Positions 9,017 to 18,520 of a DNA stretch of 64,000 bases are shown piece after piece. The notes under the pieces are model-generated. The model saw only the letters and a list, made by a program, of their open reading frames with translations. It ran no database searches and had not been told where the DNA came from. Position 1 is the first letter of the stretch. Every line of letters begins with the position of its first letter. The translations under genes were made by a program, and so were the position numbers. The stretch lies in assembly GCF_009811415.1 (NCBI RefSeq), contig NZ_BLIG01000050.1:36094-100093 (forward strand), written 5' to 3'. This DNA comes from Alteromonas sp. KUL106. GTDB lineage: Bacteria; Pseudomonadota; Gammaproteobacteria; Enterobacterales; Alteromonadaceae.

Positions 9017-9826
9017 CTAGTCCTCGATCCCAAATAGACGCAAGTAGTTAGTGGTAGTCGTGGCTATTACCTCTGAACGTTTTACGCTGTAGATTTCGCT
9101 TATCACATCAACTACGTCCGTGAGATAACGGGGCTCATTTGGCTCCCCTTGACGCCCGCACATTGGCATGTCTGGCGCATCCGTTTCTAAAAGTAGCCGA
9201 TCTACGTGGTGTTCTAACAAATACGCTAAAGTATTACGCGTTTTTTTCGCGCGCTCATAGGTAATTGTTCCACCAATGCCTAAGTAAAAACCGCGCTCAA
9301 GATATCCCTTCGCGACCTCAACACTGCCAGAAAAAGCATGAATAACACCACTCCCTTGGTAATGACTTTGCTTGAAACTCTCCAGTAATAAATGATGGCT
9401 TTTTCTGTGATGTACGATAACGGGTAATGACATTCGCTCTGCTAGCGTTAAATGGGCATGAAAAACCTTCTGCTGCAACGTTATAGGTATATCAATGTGT
9501 CCATCCACTCCCGTTTCGCCAATTGCTTTCACCGAGGGGTGACAGTCTTGCGCTGCGCTCTCAAGTTCAGACAATTGATGAGACAGCGCCTTATCTGACG
9601 AAAGGCAATCGCTTGAGTTTAGGAAATAAGGATGAAGCCCCAGTGCACAATCAATAGGGAGCATGTGGTGATATTGGTCACTGATCTTATGGAGCGCACG
9701 CCAAGATTCTGGATGTATACTTGGCGCCATAATTCGCGTGAGACCTGCAGATTTTGCGCTATCCAGGACCTTTTCTAGATTTTTGTGGGAGGCGAGTAAA
9801 TCGAGATGACAATGGCTATCTATCAT
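9017..9826 (-). CDS. TatD-family metal-dependent hydrolase, YjjV type
   Basis: A TIM-barrel metallohydrolase, 269 aa. The N-terminal metal site is HCH (H5, H7), with GETGVD around residue 105, VIVHHRK and HAFSG in the middle, and ETDAPDMP as the last metal-binding motif. TatD relatives act as 3'-5' nucleases or D-aminoacyl-tRNA deacylases in some species; the substrate here is not known. It lies 55 nt downstream of pdxH on the same strand, probably cotranscribed, and converges on smp. Confidence 0.9.
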   Translation of the reverse strand: MIDSHCHLDLLASHKNLEKVLDSAKSAGLTRIMAPSIHPESWRALHKISDQYHHMLPIDCALGLHPYFLNSSDCLSSDKALSHQLSELESAAQDCHPSVKAIGETGVDGHIDIPITLQQKVFHAHLTLAERMSLPVIVHHRKSHHLLLESFKQSHYQGSGVIHAFSGSVEVAKGYLERGFYLGIGGTITYERAKKTRNTLAYLLEHHVDRLLLETDAPDMPMCGRQGEPNEPRYLTDVVDVISEIYSVKRSEVIATTTTNYLRLFGIED

Positions 9827-9881
9827 GACATAAACGCCCCCAGTTGACTTGCATTTAACTTAAAGGTGACACACTCATCGC

Positions 9882-10520
9882 TTAGGGCATCAAACGCTGT
9901 GTTATCCAGGCACCGTCTTCTGTTTTATTATATTCAAACCGATCGTGAAGCCTGTCTTCCCCACCTTGCCAAAATTCAATTTGATAAGGCACGATTCGAA
10001 AGCCTCCCCAGAAATCCGGTACCGGTAATTCCTTGTTAGCAAACTTATCTTTTAGCTGCTTGAACTGAGTAAGCAAAAGCTCTCTGCTGCTTATGGGCTT
10101 GCTTTGCTTAGACGCATATGCGGCGAGTTGACTGTCTTTGGGGCGAGAAAAGAAATAGGCGGCATTTTCAGAAACAGAAAGTTTTTCAACGCTGCCACAC
10201 ACGCGAACCTGACGTTCCATAAAAAACCATGGAAAGTGACACGATACCTTGGGATTAGCCGCGAGCTCTTGCGCTTTGCGGCTGCCTAGATTTGTGAAAA
10301 ACACAAAGCCTTTATCGCTGACATCTTTCAACAAAACGATACGCTGAGAAGGCTGGCCGCTGGCATCAACAGTGGCAACTGTCATGGCTGTGGGATCAGG
10401 GATGCCCGCATCGATGGCGTCTTTCAACCATTTGTCGAAAAGAATAAACGGGCTTGAAGTGATATCTGACTCACTCAAACTGCCCTTTGAGTACTGCCTG
10501 CGCATATCTGAAATTGCCAT
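9882..10520 (-). CDS. pdxH: Pyridoxine/pyridoxamine 5'-phosphate oxidase PdxH
   Basis: An FMN-dependent oxidase that makes pyridoxal 5'-phosphate. Family motifs: QRIVLLKD for FMN/PLP contact, NLGSRKA, RPKDSQLAAYAS, and the C-terminal FWQGGEDRLHDRF. The start is MAISDMRRQYSKG, because AGGAGCG sits 6-8 nt upstream and the resulting 212 aa fits the family; the longer frame from 10556 would begin inside the leader. It occupies the spot downstream of era where E. coli has recO-pdxJ. Confidence 0.96.
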   Translation of the reverse strand: MAISDMRRQYSKGSLSESDITSSPFILFDKWLKDAIDAGIPDPTAMTVATVDASGQPSQRIVLLKDVSDKGFVFFTNLGSRKAQELAANPKVSCHFPWFFMERQVRVCGSVEKLSVSENAAYFFSRPKDSQLAAYASKQSKPISSRELLLTQFKQLKDKFANKELPVPDFWGGFRIVPYQIEFWQGGEDRLHDRFEYNKTEDGAWITQRLMP

Positions 10521-10681
10521 CGACCGCTCCTGAAAAGAAGTTGTTCTACTTGCCAATGCTGTTGTTAATGCTCACAACTGCGATTTTGCCTAAAAAGTTA
10601 TCCAAAATGCTTGGAAAAGCTACGTTCTAGTAACACGTAAGTTAGAATTAACTCGCGTTTTTAAGACAATACAGGCGTAGA

Positions 10682-11626
10682 CTAGAAGTTACTGTCGTCG
10701 CCATAACCGAGTGAGCGCAGAGCACGCTCATCGTCAGCCCAACCTTGTTTAACTTTAACCCAAAGCTCTAGAAAGACTTTATTATCGAATAGGTTTTCCA
10801 TATCTTTACGCGCTTGCTCACCGATGGTTTTCAAATGCTTACCACCTTTACCGATGATCATGCGTTTTTGCGTTTCACGCTCTACTAAAATGAGCCCACT
10901 GATACGGTAAACACCGTTTTCAGCCATTTTGAATTGCTCTATTTCCACCGTAGTAGAATACGGCAATTCATCGCCTGTGAAGCGCATGAGCTTCTCGCGA
11001 ATGATTTCGGCCGCCATAAAACGGCTTGAACGATCAGTGATGTAGTCTTCTGGAAAAAAGAACTCGCTTTTAGGTAGCGATTTCGCAACCAACTCTCGAA
11101 TTTCGTCAACCATTTTTCCCTGTTTAGCACTGATTGGGATCATGTGTTCAAACGTGTGCTTTTCACCAAGCTTCTTAAGGTGAACCATAAAGTTTTCTTT
11201 ATCTTCAACCTTATCCATCTTGTTTACGATAAGGTAGCAAGGCAGGTTTGCTTGCTTAACTTTGTTTAATACCATCTCATCATCGGCATTAAAACGGTCG
11301 CCTTCTACTACAAATAGGACAAGGCCAACTTCAGCTAAAGAACTCGATGCCGCGCGGTTCATGTAACGATTAATTGCACGTTTTTCGTCTTGGTGCAGCC
11401 CCGGGGTATCGACGTAAATCGCTTGATACTCGCCATCGGTGTCGATACCTAAAATACGGTGGCGAGTAGTTTGCGGCTTGCGTGACGTAATGCTTACCTT
11501 TTGCCCTAGTAAGCGATTCAATAGGGTTGATTTGCCCACATTAGGGCGGCCCACTATGGCAACTAGGCCACAGCGAGTTTGAATATCAGGCATTTCTGGC
11601 AAATTCGACTTATCATACGTTGTCAT
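10682..11626 (-). CDS. era: GTPase Era, 30S ribosome maturation
   Basis: Binds 16S rRNA and assists small-subunit assembly. G1 GRPNVGKST, DTPG and NKMD give the GTPase domain; the C-terminal KH domain shows MIIGKGGKHLKTIG. The start is the ATG at 11626 (314 aa), with GGAG about 9 nt upstream inside the end of rnc. The frame can also be read from TTG at 11629. It overlaps rnc by 14 nt, so translation is probably coupled. Confidence 0.97.
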   Translation of the reverse strand: MTTYDKSNLPEMPDIQTRCGLVAIVGRPNVGKSTLLNRLLGQKVSITSRKPQTTRHRILGIDTDGEYQAIYVDTPGLHQDEKRAINRYMNRAASSSLAEVGLVLFVVEGDRFNADDEMVLNKVKQANLPCYLIVNKMDKVEDKENFMVHLKKLGEKHTFEHMIPISAKQGKMVDEIRELVAKSLPKSEFFFPEDYITDRSSRFMAAEIIREKLMRFTGDELPYSTTVEIEQFKMAENGVYRISGLILVERETQKRMIIGKGGKHLKTIGEQARKDMENLFDNKVFLELWVKVKQGWADDERALRSLGYGDDSNF

Positions 11627-12299
11627 CAAGCTTCTCCAGTGTTAAACGAGCAGCTTCTTGTTCTGCTTTACGGCGGCTATTGCCAGACGCCACGACGGCT
11701 TCAGGTAGACTGTCCACCTTACAACTCACTTCAAACGTTTGCGCATGGTCTTTGCCTGAAATAGACAGCACTTCATACGTTGGCAGCGCTTGTTTGCGCC
11801 CTTGCAGAAATTCTTGAAGCCGTGTTTTACTGTCCTTGGGGTGCGCATTAGGATCGAGCTTGTTTATGCGGGTTTCCCATAAACGATCGATCACGCTACG
11901 CACCTCATCCATGCCTGAATCAAGATAAATAGCGCCTAAAATCGCTTCAACAGCATCCGCTAGAATTGAACTTCTGCGATGACCGCCGCTTTTTAGCTCA
12001 CCAGGGCCCAAGTTAAGCAGTTCACCCACACTGGCTTCCTTTGCTAATTCTGCCAATGTTTCACCCTTGACCAGCGTAGAGCGCATTCGCGTCAGTTTGC
12101 CCTCTGGTACCGTTGGAAAACGTTTAAACAGCGTTTCACCAACAATCATGCCCAAGATCGCGTCACCTAAAAACTCCAGGCGTTCATTGTGTTGTTTAGC
12201 CGCACTGCGATGAGTGAGTGCTTGTTCCAACAACGCTTCATCGGTAAAAGTGTAACCTATCGCCTTGTATAGACGACGATATTTATCAATTCCCTGCAT
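11613..12299 (-). CDS. rnc: Ribonuclease III
   Basis: A double-stranded-RNA endonuclease for rRNA processing and mRNA decay. The 228-aa protein has the catalytic signature NERLEFLGDAILG near residue 38, the acidic residues of the second half (LADAVEAILGAIYLD), and a C-terminal dsRNA-binding domain ending with SRRKAEQEAARLTLEKL. The ATG shares one base with the lepB stop (TAATG), indicating coupling. Confidence 0.97.
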   Translation of the reverse strand: MQGIDKYRRLYKAIGYTFTDEALLEQALTHRSAAKQHNERLEFLGDAILGMIVGETLFKRFPTVPEGKLTRMRSTLVKGETLAELAKEASVGELLNLGPGELKSGGHRRSSILADAVEAILGAIYLDSGMDEVRSVIDRLWETRINKLDPNAHPKDSKTRLQEFLQGRKQALPTYEVLSISGKDHAQTFEVSCKVDSLPEAVVASGNSRRKAEQEAARLTLEKLDDNV

Positions 12300-13201
12300 T
12301 AATGAATGCCACCTACTCGCTCAAATCGAACACCTGTTGGTACCCACGTTGGAAGGAAGTCTGACGGGCTGCGTTCAAATTCAAATGAAATCCAAATGGC
12401 CACCGCTTTCCCAACCAAGTTCGCATCTGGCACAAACCCCCAGAAACGGCTGTCGCGGCTGTTGTCACGGTTATCGCCTAACACGAAATACTGACCTTCT
12501 GGCACAATCCATTCGTTGCTGCGTGTTCCAGGTTGGGTATAAAAATTAACCGGCGATATCTCACGCACTGGGTGGCGTAAAATATCATGCTCTACCGTGC
12601 CTAAATCTTCGGTGTAACGCATAAGTTGCGCCATGTCTTGTACGAATTCACCGCGCTCTTGGAATGTAAGCGGTACGGCGTTTAATTTAGGGCAGTTGTT
12701 ACCTGACTCACACTTAGGTTTGATATAAACCTGCTTGTTTTGGTAAACCACGGTATCGCCCGGCAAACCAATTACCCGCTTGATGTAGTCAATTGATGGG
12801 TCTTCAGGATATTTGAAAACCACCACGTCGCCGCGCTCTGGCACACCGGTTTCAATTAGTTTACTTCTGAATACCGGATCTTTTACGCCGTAGGCAAACT
12901 TTTCAACCAGAATGAAATCACCAACCAATAAGGTGGGCATCATTGAACCTGACGGTATTTGAAATGGCTCATACAAAAACGAGCGCAAAACCAAAACAAA
13001 CGCAATAACAGGGAAAATCTGTTGCGAGGTGTCAACGAGGTAAGGCAGTTGAGGATCTTCTCCGTAGCCCGCCCCTTCTGCGGTAGCCGCAGCCTGTAAA
13101 CGTGCTTTTCGCTTTGGCGCAAACACTAGGCTATCCACTAGCCAAATCAATCCTGTTATTAAGGTGAGTGCCACCAAAATCAAGGAGAAGTAATTTGCCA
13201 T
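12299..13201 (-). CDS. lepB: Signal peptidase I LepB
   Basis: Removes signal peptides from secreted proteins. The 300-aa protein has an N-terminal membrane helix (about 3-23), a basic cytoplasmic loop, and a second helix (about 60-77). The catalytic serine lies in IPSGSMMPTL (S86), the general-base lysine in YIKRVIGLPGD (K141), and box E is GDNRDNSRDSRFWG. The stop and start overlap rnc and lepA by one base each. Confidence 0.97.
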   Translation of the reverse strand: MANYFSLILVALTLITGLIWLVDSLVFAPKRKARLQAAATAEGAGYGEDPQLPYLVDTSQQIFPVIAFVLVLRSFLYEPFQIPSGSMMPTLLVGDFILVEKFAYGVKDPVFRSKLIETGVPERGDVVVFKYPEDPSIDYIKRVIGLPGDTVVYQNKQVYIKPKCESGNNCPKLNAVPLTFQERGEFVQDMAQLMRYTEDLGTVEHDILRHPVREISPVNFYTQPGTRSNEWIVPEGQYFVLGDNRDNSRDSRFWGFVPDANLVGKAVAIWISFEFERSPSDFLPTWVPTGVRFERVGGIH

Positions 13202-14997
13202 TATTTGCCCACCTTCAACACTGCAAGGAACGCATCTTGTGGCAACTCAACATTACCCACTTGCTTCATTCGCTTTTTACCTTCTTTTTGCTTTTGAAGT
13301 AGTTTTTTCTTACGACTTACGTCACCGCCGTAACACTTCGCGATAACGTTTTTACGTAACTGTTTAACTGTACTTCTTGCAACAATATGGTTACCAATAG
13401 CCGCCTGAATGGCGATATCGAACATTTGACGTGGAATAAGTTCGCGAAGCTTTTCTACTAGCTCACGACCTCGGCCTTGAGAGTTCTCTCTGTGCGTAAT
13501 TACCGCTAATGCGTCGACACGCTCACCGTTAATAAGAATATCAACACGCACCATGTCTGAGGTTTGGAAACGCTTGAAGTTGTAATCAAGCGATGCGAAA
13601 CCACGGCTGGTCGATTTCAAACGGTCAAAGAAATCGAGTACTACTTCTGCCATTGGCAGTTCATACGTTACCGCCACCTGCTTGCCATGGTACGTCATGT
13701 TGGTTTGCATACCGCGCTTTTCAATACACAGGGTAATTACGTTACCTAGGTATTCTTGTGGCACAAGAATATTGGCTTCAACCATGGGCTCACGTATTTC
13801 CGCAATATCGTTGACCGGAGGCAGTTTAGCTGGGCTATCAACCGTGAGCGTCTCGCCCTTGGTCGTTTCTACTTCGTAAATTACCGTTGGCGCAGTAGTG
13901 ATAAGACCCAAGTCATATTCACGTTCTAAACGCTCTTGAATGATTTCCATGTGCAGCATGCCAAGGAAACCGATGCGGAACCCAAAACCGAGGGCAGCAG
14001 AGCTTTCCGGCTCATAGAATAGTGAAGCGTCGTTCAGGCTTAGTTTAGCGAGAGCATCACGGAAATCTTCATAATCGTCTGAGCTAATCGGGAAAATACC
14101 TGCATAAACCTGAGGCTTAACCTTTTTAAAGCCCGGCAGCATTGCATCAGCTGGGTCACGCGCCAACGTAATGGTGTCGCCCACTGGCGCGCCTTGAATA
14201 TCTTTGATACCTGCAATGATAAAGCCTACTTCACCGGCTCTTAATGTGCCTGTATCGAGTGGCTTAGGCGTAAATACACCAATTTTATCCACCTGATGCG
14301 TTTGACCATTCGACATGATTTGAATTTTGTCTTTCTTAGTCAACTGACCTTCGACAATACGTACCAGTGAAACAACACCTTGGTAGTTGTCGAACCATGA
14401 ATCGATAATGAGCGCTTTAAGTGGCGCTTCGCGATCGCCGCCTGGCGGTGGTATTTTGTTTACAATGACTTCAAGTACATCTTCAATACCAATACCTGTT
14501 TTCGCTGAACAACGCACAGCGTCAAGTGCATCGATACCTACAATATCTTCAATTTCTTCTGCAACACGGTCTGGTTCGGCCTGAGGCAGGTCGATTTTGT
14601 TTAACACAGGTACCACTTCCATATCCATTTCAATGGCGGTATAGCAGTTTGCCAGTGTTTGCGCTTCTACACCCTGTCCAGCATCAACCACCAACAGTGC
14701 ACCTTCACAGGCTGCAAGTGAACGAGATACTTCATAGGTAAAGTCAACGTGTCCGGGTGTGTCGATGAAGTTAAGCTGATAGGTTTCACCATTGCGCGCT
14801 TCGTAATTCAGCGTCACGCTTTGCGCTTTGATAGTAATACCGCGCTCTTTTTCTAGGTCCATTGAGTCGAGAACCTGCTCAGCCATTTCACGATCTGTGA
14901 GCCCTCCACAGTGCTGAATGAGTCGGTCTGACAGCGTAGACTTACCGTGGTCAATGTGGGCGATAATACTGAAATTACGAATGTGCGATTGTTGCAT
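13201..14997 (-). CDS. lepA: Elongation factor 4 (LepA)
   Basis: A ribosome-binding GTPase that remodels stalled or misassembled translation complexes. Motifs: AHIDHGKST (G1), DTPGHVDF (G3), NKIDLP (G4) and the LepA-specific C-terminal domain rich in lysine (KKKLLQKQKEGKKRMKQ). 598 aa is the usual length. First gene of the lepA-lepB-rnc-era run, with a one-base TAATG overlap into lepB. About 295 nt separate it from rseC, so it may have its own promoter. Confidence 0.98.
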   Translation of the reverse strand: MQQSHIRNFSIIAHIDHGKSTLSDRLIQHCGGLTDREMAEQVLDSMDLEKERGITIKAQSVTLNYEARNGETYQLNFIDTPGHVDFTYEVSRSLAACEGALLVVDAGQGVEAQTLANCYTAIEMDMEVVPVLNKIDLPQAEPDRVAEEIEDIVGIDALDAVRCSAKTGIGIEDVLEVIVNKIPPPGGDREAPLKALIIDSWFDNYQGVVSLVRIVEGQLTKKDKIQIMSNGQTHQVDKIGVFTPKPLDTGTLRAGEVGFIIAGIKDIQGAPVGDTITLARDPADAMLPGFKKVKPQVYAGIFPISSDDYEDFRDALAKLSLNDASLFYEPESSAALGFGFRIGFLGMLHMEIIQERLEREYDLGLITTAPTVIYEVETTKGETLTVDSPAKLPPVNDIAEIREPMVEANILVPQEYLGNVITLCIEKRGMQTNMTYHGKQVAVTYELPMAEVVLDFFDRLKSTSRGFASLDYNFKRFQTSDMVRVDILINGERVDALAVITHRENSQGRGRELVEKLRELIPRQMFDIAIQAAIGNHIVARSTVKQLRKNVIAKCYGGDVSRKKKLLQKQKEGKKRMKQVGNVELPQDAFLAVLKVGK

Positions 14998-15292
14998 AAT
15001 GCTGGAAATTACCTGCAGAAAAATTCATTAAACAAAAAATGCTGCTTCTCCTAAAAAGGCTTATACGCAGCGCGTGCGGATTTTACCCATTTCTTGAGCG
15101 AAAAGCGAATCGGCATGCAGAAAATTAGCAGCCCGTAGTAAAAGAGAGTGTAAATTGTAAAAAACAAAGATGACCAAAGACGTTGTTGTTTTCTAACACC
15201 ACATTAGACCGCGCTATTTAACTCCTGTAATCGAAGCTCGCTGGCAGTCACAACGCCGCCGCGCCATCAACACATCAAGTGACGAAACCCGT

Positions 15293-15745
15293 TTATTGTT
15301 TATCATCACTTGCGCCTAGCAAGACCGGACGATACTTTGCACTTTCGACTCGACGTAACTTGTACGCAATGAGTCTGTAGACAAGGTAAGTAACCATGGC
15401 GCTGGGAACAGTTGCCCATAGTTCATGAACGATGCCACCGCTTTCCAGCGCTGCCATAAACGCCGAATATGCCCCAATAAAAGTAAGCAAAGGTAATAGG
15501 TATAACCAGGCAGACGCACTTAAAACCCCCGCTTCCGGAATCCCTACAATAACCTTTTGTCCCACCTTAACGGTCATTGGGGTTCTTAACGTCAACTGCT
15601 GAGTTTTGGGCGCAATGGCTCGAGAGATCACGCCTGTGCCACAATCACTCTGCGCTTCACACGCGTTACACGTCGATTTGATTGCGGCTTCAACGGTAAC
15701 GCTATCTCCCTCAACCGCAATCACCCATGCTGTCTCTTTAATCAT
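15293..15745 (-). CDS. rseC: RseC, SoxR-reducing / sigma-E locus protein
   Basis: A 150-aa inner-membrane protein. Cysteines at the N-terminus form the RseC Fe-S-type motif (CNACEAQSDCG), and two transmembrane helices lie at about 80-98 and 107-126. RseC homologues take part in SoxR reduction and have a minor effect on sigma-E. It follows rseB by 11 nt as the last gene of the rpoE operon. Confidence 0.93.
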   Translation of the reverse strand: MIKETAWVIAVEGDSVTVEAAIKSTCNACEAQSDCGTGVISRAIAPKTQQLTLRTPMTVKVGQKVIVGIPEAGVLSASAWLYLLPLLTFIGAYSAFMAALESGGIVHELWATVPSAMVTYLVYRLIAYKLRRVESAKYRPVLLGASDDKQ

Positions 15746-15756
15746 TTCTGTCGTTA

Positions 15757-16890
15757 CTAATTGTTTACTGGCCTTAATGAGTTGGCTATTGCGTTAGCGG
15801 TTTGTAGTGGTATCTCACCAACGACGGTAACTTGCGCACTGCCATCTGTTAGCGTTAAAAAGGTACTCACTTCGTTGCGCAGCGCTAACGTCTCGCCTAG
15901 CGCATCGTCTGCTGGCTGAACATACACAGAGACATCTACGAGTCCATCTGAGAAAAGTTTATACTCAACGACTTGCCCTGTTAATGCCAGTCGTCTTGTA
16001 TCTTGCTTTATTTCTCTCATCCCCGTTGGCAGATAAGTTACATCCCAGTTGTGCGCGCGCGCCGGCGCGTTGCTCAAGGCCATAGGCGGGGGTAAAGATG
16101 CAGAATTAATGCGTGAAAAGTACTCGGCTGGCGACTGTGATATCGCGAATGCGGTCACTTGAATCTGCTCTAGAAGCCCACCTTGTAGGTCAAGCATATT
16201 TAACTTTAACAGCATGCCTGAAGATTCGTCTAACCAAAGTTGGTAGCCGAAGCGCGTGTTGTCTCGACTGACGATGCGAATTTGCTGAGCAGAGCGACCT
16301 GCTACCCTCGCTCTTCCCACCGCCACAAATTCATAGCCCTCTATAAGCTGCTCGGGGTGGTAAAGAAGTGCGCTAGGAATAGGTCCGTTTATATGTTTTG
16401 AACGCAAGCTGTAGGGTTGAACATCTGGTTCAAATACGCTCACCACGTCGTTGACGCGAATTAACTCTCGGCCAGGACCATTTTGCAGATTCAGTTGTTC
16501 CAACTCGGAACCGTCATCCATTATGCCGTGACGCCACAGATAGGGAATAGTTTCCTTGCCTGCAACAGTTTGAACAAATGACACCTGAAAATTGGCATTA
16601 GTAATAATATTTTGTAATTCAGCGAGCCATTGACTTGCCGATTGTGGCACTTCTGCTCGCTGACGCGCATCACTCTGTTCATCACGTTGGCGTTCGTTGC
16701 GTGTCTGCTCCTCCCTATCCCGTTGAGAGCCTTCTTTATTCGCGTCCTGACCGCCTAAGTCCGTTGTCGAAGATTGAGCAGGGGTAGCCGATATTTGCAA
16801 TCCTAGGGTGGAAGGGGTCAACTGGGCTAACGCAGGTTGAATAACCGTGCCCGAAATGAAAAAAAGTGCAACAAAAGAACGACAGCGCAT
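15757..16890 (-). CDS. rseB: RseB/MucB, periplasmic sigma-E negative regulator
   Basis: Periplasmic sensor that binds RseA and blocks DegS cleavage until mislocalised lipids or LPS appear. I start at MRCRSFVALFF, which gives a signal peptide ending ALA near residue 23; GGCGGG lies a few nt before the ATG. The longer frame to 17004 adds 38 residues that would bury the signal peptide. A low-complexity Arg/Glu/Gln-rich stretch (about 45-80) follows the signal peptide. The MucB/RseB fold with WLAELQ and the C-terminal domain with WDVTYLPTGM follow. 377 aa. Confidence 0.92.
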   Translation of the reverse strand: MRCRSFVALFFISGTVIQPALAQLTPSTLGLQISATPAQSSTTDLGGQDANKEGSQRDREEQTRNERQRDEQSDARQRAEVPQSASQWLAELQNIITNANFQVSFVQTVAGKETIPYLWRHGIMDDGSELEQLNLQNGPGRELIRVNDVVSVFEPDVQPYSLRSKHINGPIPSALLYHPEQLIEGYEFVAVGRARVAGRSAQQIRIVSRDNTRFGYQLWLDESSGMLLKLNMLDLQGGLLEQIQVTAFAISQSPAEYFSRINSASLPPPMALSNAPARAHNWDVTYLPTGMREIKQDTRRLALTGQVVEYKLFSDGLVDVSVYVQPADDALGETLALRNEVSTFLTLTDGSAQVTVVGEIPLQTANAIANSLRPVNN

Positions 16891-17069
16891 TTTTCCCGCC
16901 TTAAAACAAAAATACCAGCAGTATATGCTGGTATGATAAAAATATGAAACCCTATCCCTTATTTGTGAGGCGTTAACAAACGTGTGTTTCCACACGTTGT
17001 TCACTCACTTGATGGGCATAAGACCAATGCATCAAAATCATTGATGCATTACTTCTTCATGAACGCGCG

Positions 17070-17645
17070 CTATGGACGCTGCTGTTCGCTAGTTTCAATC
17101 TCTTCTTCTTGTGCCTGCTTGAGCTTAATTTGCTGCTCATGGTCCGCAATAAGCGCATTTATCTTGCGCTTTTTCTCCAGCACTTCATTCATGTCGTTAC
17201 GCGGTAACATACGAGTTTGTTCCAAACTCACTGGCGCTAATCCCCCTTGAGGAGCGATTGTCGGCGCAGTCATAAAGGGCTCTGCCGGCGAGTCTTGATT
17301 CGTGTACTGAACACCGAAGATAACGGCAACGGCCACTGAAGCTGCAACCGCAAACTGGCCAGATTGCTTCGCAAAAGGCACCACGTTTCCAATCAATGGA
17401 ATTGAAGACCAACGTGAGCGTTTAGGCGCCACTATCGCGGGCTCGCTTTCGAGTGCCGCTGCTACGCTTGCTGTGATATCTAGCTGTGGAGCAACGCTCA
17501 CTTCTTTGCGCATTGCACCGCGATATACATGGTATCTTTTCCATTTGGCCTGAAGGGCCTCATCGTTCTTAATTGCATCGATGATATCATTGCCTTCTAT
17601 CTCACCATCCATGAATGCGGACAATTTTTCTTGCTGTTGCGTCAT
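17070..17645 (-). CDS. rseA: RseA, anti-sigma-E factor
   Basis: Membrane-spanning anti-sigma factor, 191 aa. The cytoplasmic N-terminal domain begins with the family pattern KLSAFMDGE and contains WKRYHVYRGAMR. One transmembrane helix lies around residues 92-112 (FAVAASVAVAVIFGVQY). The periplasmic tail is rich in Gln and Glu. It lies 99 nt after rpoE in the same operon. Confidence 0.94.
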   Translation of the reverse strand: MTQQQEKLSAFMDGEIEGNDIIDAIKNDEALQAKWKRYHVYRGAMRKEVSVAPQLDITASVAAALESEPAIVAPKRSRWSSIPLIGNVVPFAKQSGQFAVAASVAVAVIFGVQYTNQDSPAEPFMTAPTIAPQGGLAPVSLEQTRMLPRNDMNEVLEKKRKINALIADHEQQIKLKQAQEEEIETSEQQRP

Positions 17646-17744
17646 ATATTCATTTCCAGATCAATGTGATCATTAACTACCCTAACACAGCTGTTAGTCA
17701 TCTTGTAAAAAAGAAAGTTCATCTTTTTTTGATTTTCTTTTTCA

Positions 17745-18323
17745 TTAATTTTCTAACAACGGCTGAATAACTTTATCTATCGCTTCCCGCGCCCTGAAAA
17801 TGCGAGATCTCACGGTGCCAACTGGGCACGACATTACGCTCGCAATTTCTTCGTAGCTCAACCCTTCAATTTCACGGAGCGTTATAGCCATACGCAAATC
17901 GTCGGGCAGCTTCTCTACGACTTTAAAAAGTGTTTCTTCTAATTCTTCAGAGAGCAAACTTCTCTCTGGCGTTGACTGCTCTTTAAGTGCGTCGCTGCCT
18001 TCATAAAAATCAGCTTCATCAGCATCAACGTCGCTAGCCGGTGGCTTACGACCTTGAGACACAAGATAGTTCTTGGCGCTATTTACCGCAATGCGATAAA
18101 GCCAGGTGTAAAATGCACTGTCGCCACGAAAATTAGGTAAGGCACGATATGCTTTGATAAACGCCTCTTGCGTTACATCAGCTACGTCACCGGTGTTTTT
18201 TACATAACGAGAAACGAGATGCATCACTTTGTGCTGGTAACGAGTTACCAACAAATTAAACGCATTTTTATCGCCACGCTGTACTTTTTCGACCAGCTGC
18301 TGGTCGGTTATCTGCTCGCTCAT
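17745..18323 (-). CDS. rpoE: RNA polymerase sigma-E factor
   Basis: ECF sigma factor for envelope stress, 192 aa. Region 2 contains FNLLVTRYQHKV and DVTQEAFIKAYRAL; region 4 contains ITLREIEGLSYEEIA and VGTVRSRIFRARE. Divergent from nadB, as in E. coli. A sigma-E-type promoter about 55 nt upstream suggests autoregulation. Confidence 0.98.
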   Translation of the reverse strand: MSEQITDQQLVEKVQRGDKNAFNLLVTRYQHKVMHLVSRYVKNTGDVADVTQEAFIKAYRALPNFRGDSAFYTWLYRIAVNSAKNYLVSQGRKPPASDVDADEADFYEGSDALKEQSTPERSLLSEELEETLFKVVEKLPDDLRMAITLREIEGLSYEEIASVMSCPVGTVRSRIFRAREAIDKVIQPLLEN

Positions 18324-18375
18324 TCGAGCCGTTACTCCCTACTTCAACTACACAATAGCTCTAACAAGCACGTGT

Positions 18376-18403
18376 GTAGACGCGTTCTTTTCTCAAAAGT
18401 TCG
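18376..18403 (-). promoter_or_regulatory. Sigma-E-type autoregulatory promoter of rpoE
   Basis: On the minus strand a -35 CGAACTT (18397-18403) and a -10 TCTAC (18376-18380) are separated by 16 nt. This is close to the sigma-E consensus GGAACTT / TCTGA and lies about 55 nt before the rpoE start. Function is inferred. Confidence 0.65.
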
Positions 18404-18520
18404 ATAAAAGCATTAAATATTTGAAAAAATGCTTAAGACGGAGGCCAAGAATGATTGTGTTTTGCTATTCATCCTTTAGACTTGCCGAACCTTTGCTCGT
18501 TTGGATTGATATAAAAATAC

